DNA from: Branchiostoma floridae
Taxonomy: Eukaryota; Chordata; Leptocardii; Amphioxiformes; Branchiostomatidae
DNA: 64,000 nt
Reading direction: 5' to 3'
Assembly: GCF_000003815.2 (NCBI RefSeq)
Contig: NC_049994.1
Coordinates: 11,393,905 to 11,457,904, forward strand
Each line of letters starts with the position of its first letter. The first letter of the stretch is position 1. A model generated the notes under the pieces. The model was given only the letters and a program-made list of their open reading frames with translations, was not told where the DNA came from and did not search any database. A program made the translations under genes and the position numbers. This document shows positions 25,801-37,188 of the stretch, one piece after another.

Positions 25801-28800
25801 AACGGTCTATGAAATTACTATACATTTTCCGATATTCATTTTTGCATATATTTGCTTTTTTTGAAGCTGCTTTGAACGATTAATACAAGTATACTGGAAA
25901 ACGTTTTATTTCATTTTTGGAAACGGCTAAAAAGTGATGTGCGCGAGGATGTCATCCATATAATCAAATCAACATGGTCTAAACTGACATCACTAATTCT
26001 CGTTCCCGTTCCCAGGTGCTTTGGCGGCTTCAGGATTGACAGCTCCAAATATGGTAGAAGCGACGGTTGGAGGGACAGTAACTCTGGAGGCCTCCTACTC
26101 CAGCACAGCACAGCTGATAGCTCTGACATGGATGAAGGTATGCATAAATAGCAAAATTAAATTTCCACTTCATATTCATCTAAACTTAACAAAGAGAAAT
26201 CACGTTTGTGTAGGTATTAGGATAACAACTCTAAACGACTGCCGTCCCAGAAATTTCACCTTACTTTCTTACCTTTACATTTTACCTTATTCTTAGATTA
26301 GTAACATATTTCATCGAAGATGAATGACTATAACTACGAAGAACGACATTTTATTATTAGATTTGATTAACATGATGCTTACATGCATAGCAAACGTCCA
26401 TAATCAAACATAGGTGATTGAAAGAAAGCTCTCATCAGTACAATTGTTGTCCTTAAAGATGGCAACACTATGATACTATGTTGTTTATTCATTTATTAGC
26501 TATTTTGTTATAACAGGTGTTGTATTTTCTATTACCAGATTGACTCTGCTGGAAATGACGAGAGGAAAACCACAGTTTACCTCTGGAATCCTTTAAAAAA
26601 AGAAGGCAATGCGATGGGTCCTCTGTCAGGGAGGGCTGAGAAGGTCGGACAAGCTTCGCTGCTCATCAAAGACGTGGAAGAGACCGACGGGGGGAAGTAT
26701 TCTATCACTGTTATCGTGGAAAACGAGGGGCAAGAAGAGCAAACTATCAACCTTAAAGTACGAGGTAAGTAGGCAACATTGGATTAATACTCTCCAGGGT
26801 TCAAATTACTAGCCATCGTATAGTTTCTATTCAACTGCAAAGGTATCCAGGCAGCTAACATCAAGAGAAGCTTTACATATAATAAAGTGGACTCATTCCT
26901 CAGCTAACAGACATCTATCGTACCGCAGTCATCCCTCAGTAAGACGCCTGGAGCCGCATAGTTCAAGTTTCTGAACCTTTATTCAGCCTGTCAAGGAATT
27001 TGAATGAGTCCACTTTACTATATACAACTTCAAGAGAAGCTATTAGGCCGATGTGCATCGTAGACGATAAGCGGATCCAGAGAACTTTGCAGCAGACATG
27101 AGTAAGCTTTCAGATGTGCCCTACGTGGCAGAGACTGGCATTTTCCTATACAGACTGTTAAGCTGTGGCCAAAGCTGTAGGGTTGAAGTGATTTAGGATT
27201 CTACATTGGACAATGTTAACGTTGACTGAAGGAGACTATTTATCATAATTGTGAAAACCTGTACATTAGGATAGACTGGTGGTGTCAACTTCTATTTCTT
27301 ATCGTTGTTTTGTATGTTGTCGTCAAAATGGTACGTTCTTGACACCAGGGTTAATGTTGATTGGGTTTCAACGTTTTCTACGTTTCCATCTAAAAAGCAC
27401 CATTAATTTTCAGATGACATTTAAAAAAAGAATGAGTAGAATTACTAAGTAATGTTATACACCTCTCGTATTTGAGTCACTTTCCTTGATTTAGGTGACC
27501 TTTTTCTGTGTGCTTGCAGAAAGTCCCAAAGCAGTTGTCATTAGACCTTTACATCAGTCATTATTCCATATTGCCTACCGCTGCATTAATAGATTCGCTA
27601 TATTAGTTTGACCTTGGAAATGAAAGGGTTGTGCGTAAATGTCATCCACAGGAGAGAGTTACTTACCTACTGGAAGGAGGTACAGGCAGTCTGTTTTTGT
27701 TTCTGTGTCTACATCTATAACTCAATATTCTTTTGATAGATTGTTTGAATTTCTGCATATTGAGGTACTAAAGATGCAAGTCAATATGGGCACCTTAGTA
27801 TTTTCAGAAATGCAAAATTGTGGAACGCCACCCCCTGAAAGTACCGTGGCTCAGTCATTAAAACAGCTACTCGTCACCTTATGGTAGTCTTTACAATCTG
27901 TAGACTAGAGTTAATTAGGTACTGTATAAGCCACTGGTTACAGCCTATAGTGTTTTAATAAATACGTGCCTGTACATAAATGGAAACAGGCTTGAGGAAA
28001 TTGTTAGTCCTGGTAATTATAAAGAGGGTAGCAAACATCTTAACATGAGAAACACCATAATTACTCGTAGAGAGGGGAATAAGTCTGGACTTACAATAAA
28101 CAAGTAACTGGACATAGATGGAAAAGGGTCTTTAGGAAATGATTATTCCTTGTAAAGATGGTAGCAAACACCTTAGCCAACGCAAGAAACGCCATGATTA
28201 CTTTCCGGAGGTTTGTGTTCCACGGACTGTTGTTCTCTCAGAGGCCTAGAGAGGCGGCCAGCGAAACAGAGCCGACAACCCCTCTGAAAGGCGTCTGCAT
28301 TACCGACAAAATCGATGTTATCCCTGCATACTTCCAATCGAATTAGCGGTTGCATTTAAGGACGATTCTATTCATGTCAAGCGCACTTCAATCTTCAATT
28401 TGCTGTCAGTACCGGCTGGGCTGACTGAATAAAGTGTTCATCTTCACGGTGTTTTAACGTACTAGGAATGCACTTTTGAAAAACTGGAATAGAATACAAC
28501 ATATTACCAAGCTTCCTGCCACTTTGTATTCACAAAGGTGTCGGTAAACGCATTAAACAACAAGAAGAGAAGCTTAGAATATAGTCACAAGTTTAGAGAG
28601 TGGATACATGTATTAGTGGATACATGAAATATTCTAACTTGTATAGTCAATGATTTCATCCTTGCCAAGCAAAACATATCCTGGATGCCAGACTGTTTCC
28701 ACGGCCTAACTCCTCGGCTCTAGGACCAACATGCCCACCAGGAAATTCTACAACAGGCCTCTTGGCGATAGATATGTTTGCCAGGGCCGGAGTCTGGAAT

Positions 28801-31800
28801 CCTGGCTAAGCAAACTAGAAAGGCCGACATTTGCTTGAGAGCAAATACAGCATATTTCAGCCATCTCCCTCCCCATGCAACAATAGGCTATTTCAAAATC
28901 ACCCATTTGAAAAATCACTTTTACTAATGACGGTTTAACCCAAAAATGAATCTTACAAAATTCCCCCGTTCAAGAATGGACTCCAGTGCACCCTATGTGA
29001 ATTTGCACAATAGACCAGTCCAGAAATACTCCCACTGAAACCTTGGCCTTTTGAATAAGAAACCAAATCCAAAATTGAATTTAGCAAAAAAGGTCCCAGT
29101 GCATGAAAAGGTATAATAGACCAGTCTAAAAACACTTCCACTAAAAATTGAATTTTGAATCATCACCCGTTCAAAACTGAATTTGAAAAAATCCCCCTTC
29201 CGTGTGCAAAAAATGGACTCTTCCATATAAAGTAGAGCAGTCCAAAAATACATCCGCTAAAACAGGACATAATCACTGAAGTCCAAAAAATGGATTTTTA
29301 AAAAAGCCCCCTCTATGCAAGAATGGACTCTTCCAGAACACCCATGTAAAATTGCAAATTAGACCAGTCCAAAAATAACCCTACTGAAAGACTTTGACAA
29401 ACTAGAAGTCACCAAAGTCCAAAATATGAATTTTGAAAAATCCCCCCTCCGTGCGAGAATAGACTCTTCCAGCACACATTCTGTAAAATTGCAAAATAGA
29501 CCTGTCCAAAAATACATCCACTGAAAGACTTCACCAGTCCAATGATGAATTTTTAAAAAAAATGAACCCCTCCGTGTAAGAATGGACTCTTCCAGATAAC
29601 ACCGGGCTCGCTGATTGGCTGCCACCCCCCCTCTTTAGGATATAGATTCAGGCTAAGTGATTGGTTACCTATCTAATTAGATTAAATAGACATATATGCC
29701 AGTAGGTGCAATCTGCAGCTGGGGGTCAACGACCTTAAGGTCATTGACCCCTCTGGCTATTGGAAAATGACAAAACAATCCCCAAATATATCATTTTGAC
29801 GTAGTCTATGACAAAAATTATACATGTGTCATTTGAATAAATATCTAGTGCATCCTTTTACCAAAATTTAGGTCATTTGGTTTTAAAACCAGAGCACAAG
29901 AGCCAAAAGTGTACTTTTTGGTCATGAAATGGCCAAATAATCGCAAAATTAAGCATTTTGTTGTACTGTATACCTCAAGTGTTATTGAATCCATGTGCGC
30001 ATATGTCTAGGGCACTCCTATACTAAATTTTAGGTCATCTGGTTCTAAAACCAAGGTACAGGAGCCAAAAGTGTCCTTTTTTGGTAAAAAAAATGACCAA
30101 AAAATCGCAAAAATAAGCATTTCGTTATACTGTACACCAAAACTGATATTGAATCTATATGGGGGACTTATCAAGGCACATCTGTGCCAAATTTCAGCTA
30201 ATTCGGTTATTATACCAGGGTACAGGGGGCCCAAATATACAGTTTTGGCCTTAAGATGACCAAAAAACCTTAATAAAATCATTTAAGAGAAAGATATGGA
30301 AAAAAAGAAAAAAACGTCCGAGGGTATTGGCCCACTCTACCCTTGTGCCAAATTTCAAGTCATTCGGTTGAGGAACAACGGAGATACCGTGTTCTGAAGA
30401 TTTGACAGGAGAAAGAAAGAAAGAAAGAAAGAAAGAAACATTACGAATACAATATATTTCACCATACCTATGGTATGGCTGAAATATAAACATCAATTCT
30501 CAAAAATAATGCAGCTAGTTTAATGTTACTTGGTATTGGTTTCTTACGTGCAGTATCAATACTGAAATATGACAAACTACTATTCCACTATGCGTTCTGA
30601 GCCAAATCTCAGTATCTTTTTTTTCTGTTGCAGTTCCGCCCACTGTTGCAGTAGGACCCCAGGACCCATACCAGGCCATCTACAAAACAGACGTGTCTCT
30701 CAACTGCATTGTTGCCAATGCCAAACCGGAAATTACGTCACTCTATTGGCTGAAGAACAGGCAACCCGTGGACACCACCATGAGCGGTCCGAGTGCCAAA
30801 TACAAGGACGGCAATACCGTGTTCCCGTCACTGGTCATCAGGAACATCAGCAAGGAGGATGCCGGGACGTACACATGCGTGGCCGATCACGTGACCGGGC
30901 CGGTAGAAGATAGTATGGTCATGAAAGTTTCTTGTAAGTTTAAAGACTTGCATCTTTTCAAGTGAAATGCTTCAATGTGGGGGAAATTATTGTTTGAGTT
31001 TGGTTTAATTCATTCATTCATTTAGTGATGCATCAGTGGTGTTATGATTTAGTTTTCAAGTAAAAAAATGTGAAGCTTTAGATTTTAGCAAAATGATATA
31101 ATCGGGATCCAGAAAACTGGTTGAAGAAAGCGCTTCAGAATATTGACCGATATGATATTGAATTTGAATGTAAATATTTAATCTTGATCCCTGGGATATG
31201 ATTAATCACTATCAGTACATTTGATTATTATTTATTCATGACCACTATACTATCAATATCACATTCGGTGTCCACAAAGAATAAGAGGACACTAGTTATG
31301 TGTACTAAATAAAAGTGCATCAATAACAAAACATGCAAAAATATATAGCCTGGTAAAGGATAGCAACAATAGAACCGCATATTTTATGTCATTCAATAAA
31401 AGGTGCAAAGCTTACTTTTATGATTTAGATGCAGACTGCAATTCTCCAAATCTATCTTGCGCTGATTCACTCCTATGACATTTTGATGAAACAAAAATAC
31501 CGTAAATGCATTTAAATTCGCGTAGATTTAATTTCGCGGTGGCGGGAGAAAGGACTTTTCGCGGTGGTTTTAAGTTCGCAGTAGCACCATGCACTGTAGC
31601 CTCTTACTGCCATGGAAAATGTTCTTGGTGGTTTTAAGTCCGCGGTAAAGTGAAAACCACAAACACTAAACGACCGCGAAAGTTTCTGCATTTACAGTAT
31701 CTCGTGAGATGCTAAGTTCTAGTTGTTTATTGCAGATCCAGCTCAGATAGTGAACGTGACGTATCCCAAACGAGTCTACGTCGGTGACAAGGGGGTCAAG

Positions 31801-34800
31801 TTGTTCTGTGCCGCAGATGGAAACCCACACGCGGAAGTGACGTGGTCTAAGGAGGGGTCACTTCCGCTGATTGGGATGAAAGCACTTCCTGGGTGAGACA
31901 GGTTATAGATAGCAATAAGCTGGTTCAGGGGTTAAGCTGCGCATGAGCAGTGTGATGCACCATGGGTAATATGTCAAAGTTGAAGATCACTGAGGGGTAA
32001 ATTAAAATACGCCTGGACATGGTATACCATATCCTTTACAACACATCATGCAAACACCGCTCATATTATGCAAGATACACCCTCGTCTTCAACTAGTGAT
32101 TCTCCTGTCCAGCCTCGTTCTGGTGCATATCTCCGGATGACGGAAAATTAAAAATGGCAGCACCATATGGAAATTTCTCTGATGCAACACGTGCAAACGT
32201 TCAATACGTTAGAGAAATGCATATATACACACAGCCTTGATACATTAGCAATAGGGCAAATTGAATATCATCTTTAAGTAAGGGACCGTTGATATTTACA
32301 TGATGTACACATCCATATTGTGCATATCGATATTCAATACTCTTATATCCATATTCATCGATTTATAACACACTTATATCTATATTATATTCAGCAATAA
32401 CACCCTGATAATCCCCGTGGTGAGGCGTAACGACAGTGGAGAGTACATCTGTACTGCGAGGAACGGTGTGGGCAGGACAGACTCCAAAAGGATACGTCTT
32501 AAACTTCTAGGTGCGTCTTGGTATCATCTTAGATCTAATTGCAAGTCTTTCAGATCAATTTCATTTCTTTTACTTTAGATTGTACATATTTGTGTGTTTC
32601 TGTGCTTGTTTGTTTATTTGTGTGTGCAAAATCACTATCATGAAGCACTGTTCTATTTTTAAAAATTCGTGAAATATAATGCTTAACAGAAAAAAATGAC
32701 AAAATGCTAAGTTTTCATTTAGATTTTTCATCATATATATCTCTGTGAAAAGCGATGCATAGTTTTACATCGTTAACACCAAGTGAAAACCGTACATGTT
32801 TTGATTCAATATACGATGCAAGTAGGAAAATCTTCTTGAATCACATACAATAATTATTTTCCATTAGAAACCACCGGTTTGCGAAAGCGACGCTGAATTC
32901 GAAGCATGCACCACATCATTCATTGTTGTCAAAGAAGCTGAGGAAGATAAAGATAGTTATTACATAGTGCGGGGAATGTGCACGCTGGGCTTAAGCAATT
33001 ACACGACCGACATCCATTAAGCAGCGTATATTGTTAAGCAGAGTCGCCCTTGAAAAGGACAAATTCGTGGCGCTGTGAGCGAGGGATTTAGATCTTTATT
33101 ATGATAATCTGAAGATATTCTCCTTACATAAATTCAAAGAGCTTGCCTAATAGAATCTTTTCCTCTCCGTCGGTTTCCATCATAGATTGTAGAATCTATG
33201 ATGAGAATACTCAAGGTGATTATAAAAGATTTCTTGACAGCAAATCAGTAACCAAGTTCATTATAAAAGAGCTGCGTTTGGGATTCATATACTCCGTAAT
33301 CTAATGTAGTAATTTCTACCCCGCCGTATTTTTTTGTGATTCTCCGAGGATGAACTGAACTGAACTGTATTTTTGTATAAAAAAGAGCTCCCCTTCCATG
33401 TAAATGGATGGTTCAAAAATGCAATGCTGTGCATGTACGTAGGGGGCGCTGTTTTCGTTTTGTAGTCGGCATCCGTCAAAAACACGTGCACAATGGCGTC
33501 AAATTAGTCTCCAATTATTCTCCATAAATGGGTCAATTTTTTTCCTAGAGGCAGGCGGGCACGAATTAGGGCCGTACGTTAGTGCAGTGAATTTTAAAAT
33601 GACAGAAGGTTATGAGGATATTTGTGTGATCGGAATATGACTCCCCCTAGACAGGCATATCCCCTGCATCAGTTCTACACTGATGTTGGATAGATTTGAA
33701 ATTCATTATTGCCCGACACTTTGCATATAGATATTCATACTGGATTGTGAGTAAATCTCCTCAATTTTAGATACTTTTAATGCATAATAGGAAATATTTT
33801 TTAAATATATAATACTCAATCTGATGGAATGATGAATGGTAAATTTCTGTGTGTGGAAAATAAGACCTCTGACCTCCTTCACCCTTGAGGTCTTGAAAAA
33901 CGACTTAGGCCGAAGATGTATCAAGGCTAAATAAAGGTAAAAAAAATCGTATTTGCTGTTTTGCCATTATATATTAAGGTGCCATAACCTTATCCATTAT
34001 ATTTGGATAAACCGGTACCTTTGCTTCTTTATGGCAAACATCATAAAGAATCTAAACATGTACGCATTGAGTACGGTTTACTTTTCTTATTGCATCAATA
34101 TAACGTTATTGTTTTATCTTATCCTAACCATGACACACACAGAAGGAGGAGGCGGTCTGTCCACAGCACTTATAGTGGGCGGCGTGGCTGCAGCGCTGCT
34201 GGTTGTCGCATGTGTCGCTGTTGTGGTGGTATGGGTCCGCAGGAAGAGGAGGAAGGACAGGGAGAGAGAAAACATGTCCATGTACTACAAGGCTGCTAAG
34301 GAAGAGTTCGAGTATCTCGCCAAGAAGCGGCTAGGAAGGAAACCGCCTGAGATCATGAAGAGGACAGGTTCTTAAATTTTCATGACATATGATATGATAT
34401 TAGATCAAGGTATCTGTATTATTGTATTGTGTATCTGTATTGTTTTCATTTAAACAAACAAACAAACAAACAAACAAACACAAGAAAACGGAGACAGTGC
34501 AGACTTCCAGTCACCTTTGACCCATAATTTGAAGTCACGTGGTCGCAAGGTCATTTGTCATTGGGATATTTATAGAGACGGTTGAAAACTAAAAAGGCAC
34601 ATTCAAAATTAGGTTTCAAGATATGCTATCATCTTACGGGTTTATAAACGCCGCACCTACTGACAAAGACAGGCGAATGATATGGCAAGTATTTAAGAAA
34701 TACATTCCCAAGACAATGTCCGTGTCACGTACATGTATTTGTAGCTAGCTAGACTTGTAACACTACGCGAGTTTAAAAAACCAGCAGCCTACATGTACGT

Positions 34801-36768
34801 GAGCAAAAATGGTTGTCATAGATCCGTCAAAACAACCTGTCATAATAATAACATGAAGCATATTTTAAATGCAGCTGCGTGACCTTTAGATGATAAGAAT
34901 AACGCCTACGCCAGTTCTAGTATTACCGTATTGCGTAGGCGTCAGTGTTTGATAAAAGGAAAAATTGAAACACGAACAAGCTTGGTGTTTTATCCTACTA
35001 AAATAACCAATGGGCTCAGTATCAAAATGAATTCATTTCTAGACTCCGAGCAGGCGAAATTGCTTGCTACATTTCAAATGTACCATGTGTAGATTCCAAT
35101 GACAAAGATGTCGTTGTTTTCTTCTGTTTTCAATGTAGGAAAAGAGGAGGTGATTGATGTTAAGGAGAGGAGTGACAAAGGTAATGGTCAATTATTCCTT
35201 TTTACAAGCTTATGACTTTTTGGAAATGAGTAATAATAGAAGAAAAACTATTTTACACTTGTGTACGTATATATACATATCAACAATTAACCATAATCTA
35301 TTTTTGAGGAAATACATACTCCATATCTGCAAAATTATATTTCATCTAAATTGACGTGGATTTTGCTTTCCAATCATTCTCTAATTAACGTTAGATATCT
35401 ACTTTATTTTGACAGGTCGGAAAAAGATGGTACGGGCCATCTACAGTTACACTCCTCAGGATGAGGATGAACTAACCCTGAAGGTTGGTGACGTCATAGA
35501 GGTCATCCGAGGTGAAAATGGCGGCTGGTGGTTCGGCTATCTGAACGGGCAGCTGGGACTGTTCCCGTCCAACTACGTGGAGGTCATTGACCCTGAAGGT
35601 AATGTTTGATTATAACTTTACATAAACTTTTCTCCAACTTAGCAATATATGTTTTGATAAAAAGATGTTCCATGTTATCTTTAAATTTAATTATGATTAA
35701 TTATGTCTTAAGTCTTTTCAAACTTCTTTAGAAACAATGTATCGCACTATATCATCAGATTGCTCTTGTCATCATTACATATCGTCACACAACATTGATG
35801 GCTGTTTTCTTCGTATCCGAAGATCAATGGTAGGCAGACAGGTTGATTAGACGATCAGTCTGCCTGGCCTGCACGTGACTTTTTAAGGTGAAGGAGGGGT
35901 GTGCACTTCCTTCTCCACCCTCTCGTCTACTGGCGCACTAAGTCCTACAGGGACAGAACTGTTTTGCCACGTAAGACGGCCCCAGCAGATGCAGGTTTAT
36001 TATTTGGAGTTTCCATCTCCTAGGAGGACTTCCGACCAAGGATGCAAGGGGTTCCTCCTACCCCTGACTCGTGTGTCATGGCGGGTGCGTCATGCCCGAA
36101 CATGCCCCTATGGCCTGTCACCACAGCAAAGGCCTGTCACTGCCACTAGCCGCAGCTATGTACTCATTTACACCTGAGTTAGGTGAGGAAAGTCGTGTAA
36201 AGTGCCTTTCCCAAGGGCACAAGATCGGTGACACGGCAAGCGGATTTGAACCCGGGACCTCTCGGACCTGAGACCAACGCGCTCCCGATCGTGCCACGCG
36301 GTCCCACATCGGTCCCACACAACATTACAAACATTTAAAAGTACTTTTAGACTAAGGCACTCGGTAATGACTAGTTATTCACTTCATGGTATTGAGAAAG
36401 AATACGTAGCACAGTAATGGCACTGGGCTAACTCTGACAGTTTTTCAAGTCGGTAACTAGTGTTAGCTTGTTTAAGTTTCTCAGTAACCGAAATTTCTGC
36501 ATTTTTTGCTTCATCATCTTCAGATCTAGTTGGCGAAAATCGCTTCAACGACGACAAGCAACGAGAACAGCGGGACATGTCTCGCAAGATCGCGGCGGAG
36601 TTCAAATCTCGCGCGGCCACGGATAAGAACTTCCCTCTACAAGTTGAGATTCACGACGAAGGAGGAACGATAACGAAGAAGTACGACAAGATAGGCATGG
36701 CGGCGACGCTGAAGTTGGAGGAAAAGAAGCACACTTTGGCTAAGCAAGTCGCGAAACACAGTGTATAG
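13888..36768 (+). CDS. Three-Ig-domain transmembrane receptor with a cytoplasmic SH3 domain
   Basis: Ten exons: 13888-13951, 26016-26137, 26539-26764, 30634-30933, 31736-31892, 32395-32510, 34143-34367, 35139-35180, 35416-35598, 36524-36768. All phases match and the coding sequence totals 1680 nt (559 residues). Residues 1-22 are a signal peptide (LGLGLLCAAIG core). Ig1 (~28-137) is V-like but has Glu46 and Ile118 where the disulfide cysteines should be; Trp60 is kept. Ig2 (138-237) has C162, W176, C219 and DAGTYTC. Ig3 (238-328) has C262, W274, C309 and is split by an intron. N-glycosylation sites are N208, N244 and N292. The membrane helix is ~334-360, followed by the stop-transfer RRKRRK. 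SH3 is ~420-476 with AIYSY, W455-W456, P468 and SNY, closest in style to CD2AP/CIN85 SH3s. A charged tail (479-559) is unrecognised. Likely role: surface adhesion or immune-type receptor carrying its own adaptor domain. Extra exons in the 12-kb intron 1 cannot be excluded. Confidence 0.85.
16340..16500 (+). mobile_element. Probable tRNA-derived SINE
   Basis: TAGCACAACTGG at 16366-16377 fits a Pol III A box, and GGTTCAAGTTC at 16433-16443 is one base from the B-box consensus. The body continues with AAGGGCATCTCGGATGGGGC. The ends are not defined. Confidence 0.45.
19801..20181. mobile_element. Foldback/MITE with ~28-bp terminal inverted repeats
   Basis: The left end GCCATGTTGATTTGATTATA is the reverse complement of the right end at 20154-20181, apart from one or two bases. 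The interior has no coding capacity. The same end sequence recurs at 25949-25977 and, diverged, at 49067-49095, so this is a dispersed family. Confidence 0.7.
22440..22625 (+). repeat. Short diverged tandem repeat, ~50-bp units
   Basis: The phrase AGTTCCATACAGGACTG-TGTCC-GTGTT recurs about four times, with the last two units best conserved. It lies in intron 1 of the Ig-SH3 gene. Confidence 0.5.
24188..24445 (+). mobile_element. tRNA-derived SINE
   Basis: A-box-like TGGCAGAGTGGC at 24201-24212 and B-box-like GGGTTTGATTCC at 24243-24254 sit at tRNA-like spacing. The body contains GGCACTTTTCACGACT and ends near a long C tract at 24426-24440. The same type of core (GGCACTTTACACGACTTTCC) is in the minus-strand copy at 35880-36312. 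Confidence 0.65.
24719..24883. mobile_element. Hairpin-forming MITE
   Basis: About 55-bp arms are inverted around a ~55-bp loop. The left arm begins GTTACACCAAATTTTCTTCA and includes AAAGGTAAGGTACATA; the right arm is its near-perfect reverse complement. There is no coding capacity. Confidence 0.7.
25949..25977 (+). repeat. Solo end of the 19801-type foldback family
   Basis: ATGTCATCCATATAATCAAA followed by TCAACATGG matches the right end of the 19801-20181 element base for base. It ends 38 bp before exon 2 of the Ig-SH3 gene. No partner end was seen nearby. Confidence 0.6.
26877..27024 (+). mobile_element. MITE copy A (148 bp)
   Basis: The ends ATATAATAAAGTGGACTCAT and its reverse complement near 27003-27024 are inverted. 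The interior matches, in opposite orientation, the copy at 49469-49614 in an ORP intron. No coding capacity. Confidence 0.7.
28815..29610 (+). repeat. Diverged tandem array, ~120-135-bp units
   Basis: Units share AAGAATGGACTCTTCC preceded by a C-rich run and followed by ATAGACCAGTCCAAAAATAC. The GGACTC landmark recurs near 28977, 29213, 29322, 29460 and 29583. The left edge (28815-28864) is the 50-bp dispersed repeat also found at 907-956. Confidence 0.65.
29611..30490 (+). repeat. Second copy of the composite satellite-like block
   Basis: It begins after a GCTGATTGGCT motif. It contains three ~164-bp units whose CCAAAAGTGT or CCCAAATATAC landmarks start near 29892, 30058 and 30222. It ends in the same tail as 4060-4235, including the ACCATACCTATGGTATGG palindrome. 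The tail's GAAA run is longer here (about 30413-30438) than in the first copy. Confidence 0.8.
31498..31699. mobile_element. MITE with TACYGTAAATGCA ends
   Basis: The left end TACCGTAAATGCA and the right end, read in reverse, TACTGTAAATGCA are inverted. Inside each are CGCGGT-rich subterminal blocks. It ends 36 bp before the exon 5 acceptor of the Ig-SH3 gene. A TA target duplication is possible but cannot be separated from the TIR. Confidence 0.7.
32868..33020 (+). pseudogene. Orphan exon resembling the middle of a Ly6/uPAR domain
   Basis: Directly after an acceptor-like TTTTCCATTAG an open frame of 50 codons runs to a TAA. Its cysteine pattern (VCESDAEFEACTTS, then YYIVRGMC) fits the second-finger region of Ly6/uPAR domains: C, a short acidic loop, FxxC, then RGxC. 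Ly6 proteins are small disulfide-rich, usually GPI-anchored, surface or secreted proteins. No signal-peptide exon or terminal CC...CN exon was found on either side. It lies inside intron 6 of the Ig-SH3 gene, but its frame is phase 0 whereas that intron is phase 1, so inclusion would stop translation. It is best seen as a relic, or as one exon of an unrecognised nested gene. Confidence 0.4.
34455..34482 (+). repeat. (CAAA)n microsatellite
   Basis: Seven CAAA repeats about 90 bp into intron 7 of the Ig-SH3 gene. Confidence 0.9.
35880..36312 (-). mobile_element. tRNA-derived SINE, minus strand
   Basis: Read on the minus strand, a tRNA-like head carries the B box GGTTCAAATCC (plus 36242-36252) and an A-box-like TGGCACGATCGGGAG. 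It is followed by the core CTTGGGAAAGGCACTTTACA and a ~300-bp body. It sits in intron 9 of the Ig-SH3 gene. The distal end near 35880 is approximate. Confidence 0.7.
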
Positions 36769-37188
36769 ACTATAGTGCAGTAGCTTAGTCAGCCGCCATC
36801 TTGGTCGCAAAGATCTGTGGGAACAAGAACGAGCCATATTGGACCCTAAACGAAAAAGTACAGTAAAACAATTTAAGCACAAGTATTTAAAACGGACCAA
36901 TCAGATGACGTTGATTGGATGTTATTGTTAAACTTGACATATGCATCCAAGTTTTTAATAGGAGTATACAGAGCTGTTCATCAGCTGTTTTCTTACGTTT
37001 TAGATACGACAGAAATATTACAAACTGTCAGTGTAGTGACGCAGTAATAGGTAACATCGCAAGGACAATCGAAAACTTTGAATACAAGCCTCAGTATTAC
37101 ATACACTGGGCAGTTAGAACCGTTAAGGTATAAGACTACACCCACTTGAGTGCAGACTTGTGACGTATACAGTAGGTTGTCAATCATC

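Larger units (their letters stand above)
13952..26015 (+). other. 12-kb intron 1 of the Ig-SH3 gene
   Basis: Begins at donor G|GTTAGT and ends at acceptor TTCCCAG. It is AT-rich, with no convincing exon on either strand. It holds two tRNA-derived SINEs (16340-16500, 24188-24445), a foldback element (19801-20181), a short diverged repeat cluster (22440-22625), a hairpin (24719-24883) and a MITE-end fragment (25949-25977). Its size allows for enhancers or an unrecognised gene. Confidence 0.6.
26765..30633 (+). other. Intron 3 of the Ig-SH3 gene
   Basis: It runs from donor G|GTAAGT to acceptor CTGTTGCAG and is 3.9 kb. After MITE copy A it holds about 1.8 kb without recognisable features, then two repeat blocks (28815-29610 and 29611-30490) that fill its right half. 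Confidence 0.7.

Noticed and set aside
32868..33020. Ly6-like exon as an alternative exon of the Ig-SH3 gene
   Set aside because: The surrounding intron is phase 1; in that phase the exon hits a stop after about ten codons.
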